Assembly: GCF_009740285.1 (NCBI RefSeq)
Contig: NZ_CP046566.1
Span: 2,972,501 to 3,036,500, forward strand
Direction: 5' to 3'
Source: Phnomibacter ginsenosidimutans
Lineage (GTDB): Bacteria; Bacteroidota; Bacteroidia; Chitinophagales; Chitinophagaceae
DNA: 64,000 nt
Of the stretch, positions 48,227 to 57,412 are shown one piece after another; position 1 is the first letter of the stretch, and each line of letters begins with the position of its first letter. A model generated the notes under the pieces. It was not told the origin of the DNA. It did no database searches and saw nothing but the letters and a program-made list of their open reading frames with translations. The translations under genes were made by a program, and so were the position numbers.

Positions 48227-48963
48227 ATGGAATTTCTAATCCTACTTTTATTAGTGACTGGTTTATTTGTGGCCGGAATATTTGGGCCGCAAATCAAGGG
48301 CATTGTTGGAGAGAAAACTGTTTCAGCAATTTTGCATTTTCTTGATAATTCAAAATACATCGTCTTAAACAATGTAGTATTAAATACAGGCGGAAGAACA
48401 GCACAGATAGATCATATAGTGATTTCAGATTTTGGCCTGTTCATAATTGAAACCAAAAACTACAAAGGCTGGATTTTTGGCAGTGAAAATTCTGAATATT
48501 GGACACAGGTAATCTATAGTAGAAAAGAAAGGTTCTACAATCCCATTCGCCAAAATGCAGGACATATCCGAGCCATAAAACAATGCATTCCCGAATTGAA
48601 TAGCAACCAATTCATTTCAATAATTGTGTTTTCATCAAAGGCTAGCCTGAAGATTAATACCGACACTATCGTCACAAACACATCCGGTCTTTTGAATGCC
48701 ATCAAAAGGCACAACCACGTGATTCTCACCCAAGAGGAGAAAGAAAATATCTTCCAAGCAATCACACTCCTTGATGAAAGTGCCACTTACAACAAACGTG
48801 AACACATTGAATCCATTCAGCAAAATATCTTCAAAAAGAAAGATCGATTGAACAGGGAAAATGCCCGCATTGCGGCAATGAACTGATTTTGAGAAGTGGA
48901 AAATTTGGAAGGTTTTGGGGTTGCAAGGCCTATCCAGTATGTAAGTTCACACGAACAATGTGA
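48227..48963 (+). pseudogene. Membrane-anchored NERD nuclease-related protein with topoisomerase-type zinc ribbon, frame broken by one base near 48858
   Basis: The open frame (48227-48886) encodes an N-terminal transmembrane segment (FLILLLLVTGLFVAGIFG) and a NERD domain with the PD-(D/E)xK pattern Q60-I-D62 (TAQIDHIVIS) and E75-T-K77 (FIIETKNYKG). It ends abruptly at NRENARIAAMN. The next frame carries CPHCGNELILRSGKFG and then RFWGCKAYPVCKF, a complete four-cysteine topoisomerase-type ribbon, to a TGA at 48961. Adding one base in the GGGAAAA run joins them as NREKCPHCGN, the normal NERD-ribbon layout (245 residues). NERD proteins are predicted DNA-processing enzymes. Confidence 0.82.
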
Positions 48964-49210
48964 TACGAATATTTCTTTTCTATCAGGCTACTATTTGGAT
49001 TAAATAAAAACAGTTTCTATTTAGTTAGTTACCCTATTGAGCAGTATTTGTTGGGCATGGCGTAAGTGTAATTATCCGTGCATCTGAGTCAGATTGCAAA
49101 TACATTGCTATCTGCCCAAGCAAGCTTGCATCAGATTGGTATCACAAGCTAGAAATTACATCCTTAGATGTAATACTTATTTATTTCAGTATGCATTCAA
49201 AGAATTGACC

Positions 49211-49411
49211 ATGGCAGAAAACAACAATTCCAGTGAGTTATTTGAGCTGATTAAGACAATTGAAGAAGCCATGACAAAGGCGATTGCCATAGCCAATAAA
49301 GCGAAGACGAAAGCCGTAAAGAGCCATAAATTCGCGGAAGCTGCCACTGCCCGAGATATTGAAAAAACGTTGCTGGACGCCCAGCAGATATTATTCCCAA
49401 AAAAGGATTGA
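49211..49411 (+). CDS. Small helical hypothetical protein (66 aa)
   Basis: From ATG 49211 the product is lysine/alanine-rich and helical (MAENNNSSELFELIKTIEEA, with AIAIANKAKTKAVKSH), possibly a coiled coil. It has no signal peptide or recognised family. The gap before it (48964-49210) shows no other gene. It may be a small antitoxin-like or nucleic-acid-binding protein, which is only a guess. Confidence 0.5.
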   Translation: MAENNNSSELFELIKTIEEAMTKAIAIANKAKTKAVKSHKFAEAATARDIEKTLLDAQQILFPKKD

Positions 49412-49725
49412 CCTGTACTATCAACAGCCCGTCTAAAGTTTTTTTGATTTCAATTATTTTGGGATGATCCTTTTCATTCCTTGAGTGCTGATGATAAACC
49501 CTTATCTCAAGTATTTTATTTTCACCTAACGAAGGAAGGACCGGTTATTAGCCGGTCCGTTCCAGTGTGGGTTTAGGGGTTTCTACTATGATGCGTGATG
49601 AGAAACTGAGTGCAACTTATCTGGCTACATCGCAACCTATTTGCAACCTCACTTTTTGTTTTCAAAATCTCGTCATTCAACATTTGCAAATGCCCTAACT
49701 TCAACCACCTACTAAAGCCATTTTC
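49412..49725. other. 314-base non-coding gap before the WYL regulator
   Basis: I see no credible gene here. It holds the inverted repeat at 49534-49563 and, closer to the WYL start, the short direct repeats GCAACTTAT and GCAACCTATTTGCAACCTC. Both fit a control region for the WYL gene. Confidence 0.5.
49534..49563. promoter_or_regulatory. Long inverted repeat upstream of the WYL gene
   Basis: GGAAGGACCGG pairs with CCGGTCCGTTCC (11 pairs with one bulged base) around a 7-base loop. No T-run follows on either strand, so it is not an obvious terminator. It could be an operator for the WYL protein or end the 49211-49411 transcript. Confidence 0.4.
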
Positions 49726-50742
49726 ATGCCTGCTAATAAGTCAGCACTTTCCCGCTATCGCATCATTGACCGCTGTTTGCGAAACAACATGCACCCCTTC
49801 CCCGATAAAGACTATATCAGGAACAAGTGTGAAATGGAAATTTTTGGAGAGTTGTCTGGCAAAATTTCTATTTCTCAGATTGAGAAGGACTTTGAAGCCA
49901 TGCGCAACGACAAGGGGCTGGGCTATTATGCCCCCATTAAATACCATAAAGTCAGAAAGGGGTATTACTACGACGAACATAACTATTCGATAGAAAAGCT
50001 ACCCCTCAACCCACAGGAAGAGGATGCCCTCAAATTTGCATCTCTCACCCTGTACCAGTATCGCAACATCAGCATCTTCGAGCATTTCAAAGAAGCCATC
50101 GACAAGATCTACACCCGACTCTCCCTTTCTCGTCAGCCCGGCGATCCAATGGTTGATCAGCTTGTACAATTCGAAAAGACTCTAGGCAGTGATGGCAACG
50201 ATTGGCTGCAACCGATTTACCATGCCATTGCCAACAACCACCCCATCAGTTTTGAGTACGACAATATCTACAAGCAAGAGCACAAAACCTTCTCGCTGGT
50301 TCCTTATTTACTAAAGGAAAACCGCAATAAATGGTACGTGATTGGCTGGTATGAAAAACATGCCGCTTATCTAACGTTTGCCCTCGACAGAATGACCAAT
50401 GTAATATTGGAGCCAAAAATAGTAGTGAAGCGTACTGACTTTAATCCTGAGTCATTATTCAAAAACGCTGTCGGCATCATGGGTGGCAGCGATCATCCGA
50501 TAGACCTGGTGATTGAAGTAAAGGAGCCCATCAGCGTATTATTGGAGAAGCATCCGATGCATCATTCACAAGCAATAACCAAGCGATTGAAAGATGGCAT
50601 ACAGGTAAGCATGCAGGTGATTGACAGTCCGGAACTATTGAGTCAATTGCTCAGTTTTGGAAAACATCTTACAATAATTAAGCCGCTGGAATTAAAGCAA
50701 CAGTTCAAGGAAACACTGCAGGAAATGCTGGCGCAAAATTGA
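49726..50742 (+). CDS. WYL-domain transcriptional regulator
   Basis: The 338-residue protein has an N-terminal winged-helix part (SRYRIIDRCLRNNMHPFP, about 9-75), a middle linker, and a WYL domain with WYVIGWYE (203-210). The C-terminal WCX-like domain (about 250-335) follows. WYL regulators of this build (CapW/BrxR type) repress defence genes until a ligand, often nucleic acid or nucleotide, relieves them. It stands alone between unknown genes, six bases from a convergent gene, in an island with restriction genes. It may control genes in the island. Confidence 0.85.
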   Translation: MPANKSALSRYRIIDRCLRNNMHPFPDKDYIRNKCEMEIFGELSGKISISQIEKDFEAMRNDKGLGYYAPIKYHKVRKGYYYDEHNYSIEKLPLNPQEEDALKFASLTLYQYRNISIFEHFKEAIDKIYTRLSLSRQPGDPMVDQLVQFEKTLGSDGNDWLQPIYHAIANNHPISFEYDNIYKQEHKTFSLVPYLLKENRNKWYVIGWYEKHAAYLTFALDRMTNVILEPKIVVKRTDFNPESLFKNAVGIMGGSDHPIDLVIEVKEPISVLLEKHPMHHSQAITKRLKDGIQVSMQVIDSPELLSQLLSFGKHLTIIKPLELKQQFKETLQEMLAQN

Positions 50743-50748
50743 TGATAC

Positions 50749-51327
50749 TTAAGCCGTAAGCAATGCTTTAAGACTCAATGTGCCTTTAGGCTGGCTGCTG
50801 AAACGCCGGATCTTCATGGATGCAGTAACCGGCATTTCGAGTCCATCAACATGAAGCTTGGGGAAGCGTGGAGATGACATTACATCTGCATGATCACATT
50901 GAAACACTGGTGCTTCTATATCATCAATGTAGAAGAAATACTGGTTATTCACAGAAAGCAAATACATGTCCATGATCCTGGAAATCTTTCCATCAAGCCT
51001 GCCTCTTTTTTCCAGCAGTTTCACACTGTTCCTTACGTTAATTTCTGCAATTTGCCAAACCCCAGTAGACAAATGCAACACACATCGTAAGCTGAGCTCC
51101 GACGGGGCGTTTTCCTTTTGTTGCATTAGCAACCCCATCTCTCCTTCCGCTACCTCATCGAGGTTAAATTGGGCATGAATCAAATAATCACCTGCTAATG
51201 TTGGGGGACTCTCAATGTGGTTACAATCGCTGTAGCTATGCTCAATTAATCCTTGCTGCCAAAGCTTTCTCTGTTCAAAAACAAGGGTACGGTCTGTAAT
51301 CTCCGCCAGACAATGCATGAGTAACAT
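50749..51327 (-). CDS. Hypothetical protein (192 aa)
   Basis: The product has no signal peptide or membrane segment and looks alpha/beta with several beta-strands (YLIHAQFNLDEVAEGEMGLL, CVLHLSTGVWQIAEINVR, LLSVNNQYFFYIDDI). I do not recognise the family. It converges with the WYL gene (6-base gap). The beta-rich stretch with VWQIAEINVR suggests a small structured enzyme or binding domain, but no catalytic motif is evident. Confidence 0.6.
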   Translation of the reverse strand: MLLMHCLAEITDRTLVFEQRKLWQQGLIEHSYSDCNHIESPPTLAGDYLIHAQFNLDEVAEGEMGLLMQQKENAPSELSLRCVLHLSTGVWQIAEINVRNSVKLLEKRGRLDGKISRIMDMYLLSVNNQYFFYIDDIEAPVFQCDHADVMSSPRFPKLHVDGLEMPVTASMKIRRFSSQPKGTLSLKALLTA

Positions 51328-51548
51328 GGTTCATTCTTTTGCCAAACTTTGTAGCATTAGAACGCAATGTATTTGAGGAGTGAAAAATGATTTGGAAGAC
51401 CTGTCATCAAAAACATTCATCAGTAATTAAAGCTCAAATGCTACCTGAATAGAGCTCAGATACATTTGAATTTGAGCCTTAAACCGATATCCCATGAGCT
51501 CTAAAAGGGAATTTTCTGGCCAATTCACCCTATAGCCTCGCAGACAAA

Positions 51549-52040
51549 ATGGAGCATAGACGAGCCCTGATGAAAAAAAAATGTGGAGCTGAAAATGATC
51601 CGGACAAACCCTTTGGCTTGACTATCATGTATTTTGCACCCATGCCAAAAAGAAAAGAAATATTTCCGAGCCCCACAAGGCCAATGGAATTTGTAGCAGT
51701 ATTAGTAATCATATTGCCCACATTGGAAGGCCCGGCTTATTTATTTATGGCCTATGACCCATTTAGAGACAAAATATTCAATCAACAGGTGGAAGCCGAT
51801 GATAGCCCGGAGTCTCTGCTGAAGTTTATTTATTACCTCGCTGAGGACCCGTTGTTTCCAACAGAAATCAAAGAAGGTTTCACACTCGTTCTACATAAGT
51901 ACGAGCACTTAGCCGACAGGATGCAACGGATACTTACACCACTAAATGGAACACTCTTGTTTAATGAAGTTTTTCACCACCACCTGACACTGCCAGTGCT
52001 GAAACATTTTGAACAATTTCTAAAGAGACGAGGCAAATAA
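51549..52040 (+). CDS. Hypothetical protein (about 137-163 aa)
   Basis: An ATG at 51549 gives 163 residues, but 51627 (MYFAPMPKRKEIFP) or 51642 (MPKRKEIF) are more natural starts. The part after them has a hydrophobic strand (FVAVLVIILP) and a helical C-terminal half (ESLLKFIYYLAEDPLFPTEI, HKYEHLADRMQRIL). No family is recognised and no signal peptide is clear. The stop is 27 bases before the convergent SNase gene. Confidence 0.55.
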   Translation: MEHRRALMKKKCGAENDPDKPFGLTIMYFAPMPKRKEIFPSPTRPMEFVAVLVIILPTLEGPAYLFMAYDPFRDKIFNQQVEADDSPESLLKFIYYLAEDPLFPTEIKEGFTLVLHKYEHLADRMQRILTPLNGTLLFNEVFHHHLTLPVLKHFEQFLKRRGK

Positions 52041-52066
52041 TCTAACAATGATTGTATCAGGACTTC

Positions 52067-52537
52067 TCATTTCTTCCTTGCTCGCCAATCCCATGGTGCA
52101 ATGGGATTGGGATCGGCCCATAAGCCTTTGCGATTTCGCCTTGCCTGCTGTTCCATAGCAGCCCAGCGGGCATCTTGATCATACTTTTTGAAATGCCAGG
52201 CCCAGCCAGCCTGTAGCAACAATTCATTTACGTTACGCTTATCCTCCAATAACACAACGCCGATTGTTCTGCCATACCGATCTTTATTTTTTACTTGTAC
52301 AAAAACCTGTTTACCAAAAACAAGCGAAGAGATATACGCTTTTGCATTGTTGGAATAGGGTTGCTTCTTCTCCGGGCAGTCGATACCATGCAGCCTGATT
52401 TTTACCTGCTGGTTTTGAGCAGTAAGCAAAGTGAAAGTATCGCCATCAGCTATAGCAATGACCGTTCCTCTTAATTGTGCTGACACAGCTAGCCAGGCAG
52501 TAAGCGTAAAAAGTAAAACAAGCAATGCTCTATTCAT
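52067..52537 (-). CDS. Exported thermonuclease-like (SNase) protein
   Basis: The likely start is ATG 52537 (MNRALLVLLFTLTAWLAVSAQ), which gives a signal peptide. The mature domain has the SNase fold with DGDT (calcium site), RLHGIDCPE (catalytic Arg/Asp/Glu) and DRYGR (second catalytic Arg). It ends NELLLQAGWAWHFKKYD, the standard tail. It hydrolyses DNA and RNA outside the cytoplasm. All catalytic residues appear intact, unlike the partial SNase relative at the right edge. The gene is a small stand-alone unit between unknown genes. Confidence 0.88.
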   Translation of the reverse strand: MNRALLVLLFTLTAWLAVSAQLRGTVIAIADGDTFTLLTAQNQQVKIRLHGIDCPEKKQPYSNNAKAYISSLVFGKQVFVQVKNKDRYGRTIGVVLLEDKRNVNELLLQAGWAWHFKKYDQDARWAAMEQQARRNRKGLWADPNPIAPWDWRARKK

Positions 52538-52619
52538 ATTCTGTTTGCGACTATTCTTCATTAAGAGTCGATGCTAAATCATATTTTTCAAAAACCTTTG
52601 TAATTCCCTGACCGAGTAA

Positions 52620-53324
52620 ATGGAACAAAAGGTAAATTCATTTTGCAAATTACATCTCATGGCTACAAGTAAGGAAATGCCACAAGCAATACATCTGAAA
52701 AAACAGCTGAAACAGTGTCAGGAACTGCCTGAAGAACTTGCCATCAGGATACATCGTTCTATTAGTTGGTTGATCTGTTTTGAAGAACATGAGAAGAATC
52801 CTGATGTTGGATTCCTGAGCCTCTGGATATCCTTTAACGCTTGCTATGGAGTGGATGCCAGCAACAATGAAAAGAAAACCGAGCGGGAGCGATTTAAAAA
52901 ATTCATTGATCAACTTGTACAAAAGGACGAATCGCAACGCATTTTCAATCTCCTCTGGAACAAATTTTCTGGTCCTGTTAAGATGCTGATCGACAATCAC
53001 TTTGTTTTCAAAACTTTTTGGGACTTTCACCGAGGCGAAGCTCCAGAATGGGAAACCGCATTTAGAAAGTCTCAAAGCGCTGCATTACGCAAACTGTCCG
53101 AACAAGATGTGGCCGGCTTGCTGGAGATTGTACTGGATCGGCTCTATGTATTGCGAAATCAGGTGATGCATGGAGGCGCCACCTATAAAAGCAAACTGAA
53201 CAGAAGTCAAATAAAGGATGGAGTTAACATGCTCAGACTTTTAATCCCTGTAATCATAGAAATTATGTTGCAAAACCCTGAGGAAGACTGGGGTGAAATT
53301 CTTTATCCTGTGATTACTAACTAA
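52620..53324 (+). CDS. HEPN-like putative ribonuclease
   Basis: The 234-residue all-helical protein ends with YVLRNQVMHGGATYKSKLNR, where R179 and H184 form the R-x4-H motif of HEPN ribonucleases, followed by long helices (KDGVNMLRLLIPVIIEIML). The first part (SWLICFEEHEKNPDVGFLSLWISFNACYG, given in shortened form) resembles Apea-like HEPN proteins. Starts at 52620 and 52659 (MATSKEMP) are both possible. HEPN proteins in defence islands act as toxins or RNases. No obvious MNT nucleotidyltransferase antitoxin is adjacent. Confidence 0.65.
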   Translation: MEQKVNSFCKLHLMATSKEMPQAIHLKKQLKQCQELPEELAIRIHRSISWLICFEEHEKNPDVGFLSLWISFNACYGVDASNNEKKTERERFKKFIDQLVQKDESQRIFNLLWNKFSGPVKMLIDNHFVFKTFWDFHRGEAPEWETAFRKSQSAALRKLSEQDVAGLLEIVLDRLYVLRNQVMHGGATYKSKLNRSQIKDGVNMLRLLIPVIIEIMLQNPEEDWGEILYPVITN

Positions 53325-53487
53325 AACTTTTCAGCCTACCTCCTTGATACTATTATGGAGCATTATTTGAAAAAGCACTGAATAGATTGTAATATTCGAT
53401 TTGCGGTTGGCAGGTGTACTGAATATGCCTGACTTTGGCACCCTCGTTGATGTACGTGTTGTACGCAATGGAAAACAGGAAAAAATA

Positions 53488-54156
53488 CTAAGTCGCCGCG
53501 TTATTTCTTTTTAAAAACTTATTCAAACTGTTTTGCTGTTCATGTAGCTCTAGGTTTAGCGCTACCTTTTTGTTGAACTGATGTTCATGAGCAACCCGGT
53601 TTTTCAATTCCGCTACCTTTTTTTCCAAATATGCAATTTGTTTTGCTGTTTCAGCAAATTCATAAATAGAAAGGCATTCAAAGTTATATGATGGAAATAA
53701 TTGGAGGCAAAAATCCATGTAAACTGCATCTAAAGAACGACTCAACCTTAAAGAGTAAGGATTATAAATCGGATTTAACCAGTCAGTTTTGAAGGCCCAA
53801 TCGATGACGGCATTGTCTTCATTTAAAGGATGTTTATGCTTAATTGATGTTGACAGGAAGTATTCTTCAGCATAATGTACAATCAAAATTAAATGATATG
53901 GAATCGACTTTTCGATAAGTTCCAATACTGAAGATATTGGATCCTTTTCCTTGAGTTCAATTGATATAATCTGAATTTCATCAATGTCATTTGCTTCGAG
54001 ATTTATCGTTTCCGGTGATAGCTTGTATTGCCAAATAATGCGAGCTACCTTACTAGATAGCATACTCCGCTGCTTCGGTGTTGAAAACGAATCAAAAGAG
54101 TTCTTGGGAATAACCCGGTACAGTTTGGCGGACTTGGGTAGTTGAAATATTTCCAT
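53488..54156 (-). CDS. DUF4391 protein of the restriction/helicase cluster
   Basis: The 222-residue protein matches DUF4391: it starts EIFQLPKSAKLYRVIPKNSF, has a small sheet (IDEIQIISIELKEKD, IPYHLILIVHYAEEYFL) and a C-terminal coiled coil (IAYLEKKVAELKNRVAHEHQF). It begins immediately after the stop of the SNF2 helicase gene. DUF4391 commonly follows such helicases in type III-like restriction clusters, where it is probably a partner subunit of unknown role. It is the last gene of the five-gene cluster. Confidence 0.8.
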   Translation of the reverse strand: MEIFQLPKSAKLYRVIPKNSFDSFSTPKQRSMLSSKVARIIWQYKLSPETINLEANDIDEIQIISIELKEKDPISSVLELIEKSIPYHLILIVHYAEEYFLSTSIKHKHPLNEDNAVIDWAFKTDWLNPIYNPYSLRLSRSLDAVYMDFCLQLFPSYNFECLSIYEFAETAKQIAYLEKKVAELKNRVAHEHQFNKKVALNLELHEQQNSLNKFLKRNNAAT

Positions 54157-57100
54157 TTAACGTACTATCAGAAATGATACCAATTTAAAATCTTCAATGC
54201 CTTTGAATTTTTCTTTTAACGCTGTAGTGCCACCCGATTTAAAAAGACTATGCACCTCCTTCTCCTCTTCCGTTTTGAGAATAGAAGCAATACTCTTTTT
54301 AAGTAATAGCGAATAATGATCCATCTGATGATAGTCGTCTGTTTCCTCTGTGATTTGTTTACATAAGTCTATGAGCGGCTGTGTAATACCATTGCAAAGC
54401 ATCCTCATTATATCCAGAATCTTCTTGGATTCAATATGATCTAGGTAAATTTCACTATCGCCTTTAATGAATACCAGGTAGTATGGGTGCAGTCTATTCA
54501 ACTTGTTTATATTGATGCTATAATTCATGTTCTTTAGCACGAATATTGCACCTTGTGTGGTCTTGTCTTTTGTACTGACTACTGCATGTAAGCCTTCGGG
54601 AATTTGACGTAACTCACCGTAGGTTTTGATGTAATTGGATAAATCAACCCGAAATTCATTAAGGCCGAGGTCGGTGATGCTAACACCTTCTCTGAGATCT
54701 TCCAGGTCTATCACTTCCTCCATCAATTTTCGTAATTGGATCTTTACGATACTCAAGGTCCTTCTCGTCGGTATTCAAAATATTATCATCCCCAGTGCTG
54801 GCCATGTTACTGATCAGCATTCTGTTTTCGACTCTTTGTTTGAGGTTGATGTAAGAGTCCAGCGTTACATCGGGCCAGAAATTTACCATAGTAATGGTTT
54901 CATTCTTTGAGCCGATTCTATCTATTCGCCCAAAGCGTTGAATTATCCGGACTGGATTCCAATGTATATCATAATTAATGAGGAAATCGCAATCCTGCAG
55001 ATTTTGCCCTTCTGAAATACAGTCGGTAGCTATAAGCAGGTCGATAGAGTCTTTGATCTTGGGATATAGCAGCTCCTTGTCCTTTGACAAAGGAGAAAAG
55101 CAGGTTAACAGTGTGTTGAGCTCAGCAGGAATGCTTTTAGTGTTGCATGTTTTAGCAGAACCGGTGATCAGCGCAGTGCTTATATTGTATTTGTCTTTTA
55201 GGTACTGCTGTACGTTCTCGTATAGGTAATTGGCAGTGTCAGCAAATGCAGTGAAGATGATCGCTTTACGATTATCAGGATTGAATGGAGAAGAAATTTT
55301 ATCGTCCAAGAGCTGTATGAGCTTTTGCAGTTTGTAATCCTCTTTCCCCCTGACATCAACAACACCACTCCACAGGCTGTGAAGTATTGACAAGTCTGCA
55401 GAAAGGTCTTCCTTCCATCTATGCGTATCAATATCTGAAACGTGGACTTTTATCTTTTTACCAATGACGTTTTCTTCATCACCCCATTCAGCTTCCCAAT
55501 CAAATTCCTCTGAATCGACATTGGCCTGAAAGCCTTCGTAGTCACTTGATGTTCCTTTTTCAATTGTTCTCAACGCTGCCTCTATTTGCATGATGATACC
55601 TTCAAGTGTAATTCGAAATGAATCCACTGAACTTTCCAGGCGCTTCAGCAGATTTATTCTCATGAGTACCAAAAGGCTTTTCTCACGATCTATTTGCTTG
55701 AAGGTGCCCGACTTGACCGTTTTATCATAGAGCTGGGCGTAGTGGGCTATTCTGCTATTGAGAATATAATTGAGAGGGCTGTAGATAGAAAGATTGAGAA
55801 GCGTTAGCTTGTCAGCAATTTCAGCATAGGTTATTTTATCATCTTTTGTGAGAGGGCTTTGTATGGAAACTGGGGTATTACGCTGTGGAAACCGCCCAAT
55901 ATCTGTGGTATCGTAGTACTGGGTAATATGCTTTCGTGAGCGGGCAATAGTGAGAGAATCTAAGATCTCAAAAAAATCGAAATCCAACATATCTAACAGT
56001 CTCTGTGTAGTACGCTCTTGAACATCCAGCCGACTCCAGGTATTAAAAGCTTGTTGTGCCTGTCGAAAAATCAGGTCTACCCCTTTTTCGGTTTCTAACT
56101 TGCTGTCAATATTGGCAGCTTCGCCTTCGTAAGCCAGGGCAAGTTGGTTGCGTAGGTCATTAAACCTGTTATTTACTGGCGTGGCAGAAAGCATGAGGAC
56201 CTTTGTTTCAATTCCTTCCTGCATCACTTTGCGCATGAGGCGCTGATACCTGTTTTCTTTACCGGTAAAGGAATTATTATTTCTGAAGTTGTGTGACTCA
56301 TCGATTACTACCAGACCGTAGTTACCCCAATTCACCATCTCCAGGTTTCTTCCATTACTCATACCTCTGTCACGTGATAGATCAGGTATGGAACAGCACA
56401 TCGTAGCGCAACCTATCTGCTGACAACAGATTGTTTTTGTCATTATTTCGATACATGTTCCAATTTGCTTCGAGCTTTTTAGGACAAAGTACCAGGACAT
56501 CCTTATTGCGCATTTCATAATACTTAATTACGCCTAAGGCAGTAAAAGTTTTACCTAGACCCACACTATCAGCTAAGATGCATCCCTTAAACTTTTCAAG
56601 TTTGTTTATTGCACCAATGACTGCATCTTTCTGGAAGTTGTAGAGCTTATTCCATATGACAGTATTCTTGAAGCCAATTTGTTCATTGGGCAGACTATCG
56701 AGAGAAAGGTCATCAAGAAAATCATTGAAAATATTATAAAGGGTAATGAAGTAAATAAATTCAGGACTATTATCCTTGTAGGCGCTTTCGAAGTAATCCT
56801 GCACTCTGGCGGTTACCTCCTTTAAGTCCTGTTCGTTTTCCCACACCTGGTCAAACCACTCAAGATAAGCAGTGCTTTGAGGGAAGTCAGTTTTTTGAAT
56901 GAGTGTAGGAAAGCCTTTTTTATGGGTGATACCTAAGTCGGAAGTGGTAAAACTTGAAAGATTGCTGTACGCAGCATCAGTTTGCTGCGGGTTTTGCACA
57001 TGGATCATGCCGTTGAGCGGCAAGTTTGGGTGGATATTGGATTTGAATCGGACTTTCTTCTGCACCCACTTGGAACATTCCCGGGCTATCGCTCTTTGCG

Positions 57101-57386
57101 TAAGTTGATTTTTGAGGCGCAATTCAAAATCGCCACCACATAGCTCTGATTCTTTGTAGATGTGGGGGATGTAAAAATTGCGTGGAAGCTTCTGAAACTG
57201 TTCTTCGATAAATGTTGGCGAACTAAAAATGAAACGTAGCTCTTCAATTTTGTCAAGTTCTTTCTTTAACGCTTCATAAGCATATATAGAAAATGATGAG
57301 GCCGCAATGCTGAGCTTACTGCCTTTTTGCAGCGTTTCACGGAGATCATCTATCAGGCGATGATTAACATTATCTAGTAGCTTCAT
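54157..57386 (-). pseudogene. SNF2/DEAD-type helicase with N-terminal PLD-like region, frame broken twice (56385-56386 and 54738-54739)
   Basis: Three frames (56382-57386, 54680-56518, 54157-54756) join into one protein of about 1075 residues. The first has a PLD-like region (SIAASSFSIYAYEALKKEL, about 25-120) and the helicase Walker A motif DSVGLGKTF. The second carries the DEAH-like box (VIDESHNFRN), motif VI region (QRFGRIDRIGSKNE) and the C-terminal lobe. The third is a conserved C-terminal domain (VIDLEDLREGVSITDLGLNEF). Removing one C at each doublet gives continuous sequence (LFHTDLSRDRG and RKDQLRKLMEE). It is 26 bases after Res and adjoins DUF4391. It probably moves on or remodels DNA for the restriction complex. 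Confidence 0.82.
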
Positions 57387-57412
57387 TCACTGAAATAATG
57401 AGTGAGTAATGA

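Noticed and set aside
53425-53514. 29-codon plus frame MPDFGTLVDVRV
   Set aside because: It is very short, overlaps the DUF4391 3' end and has no supporting context.
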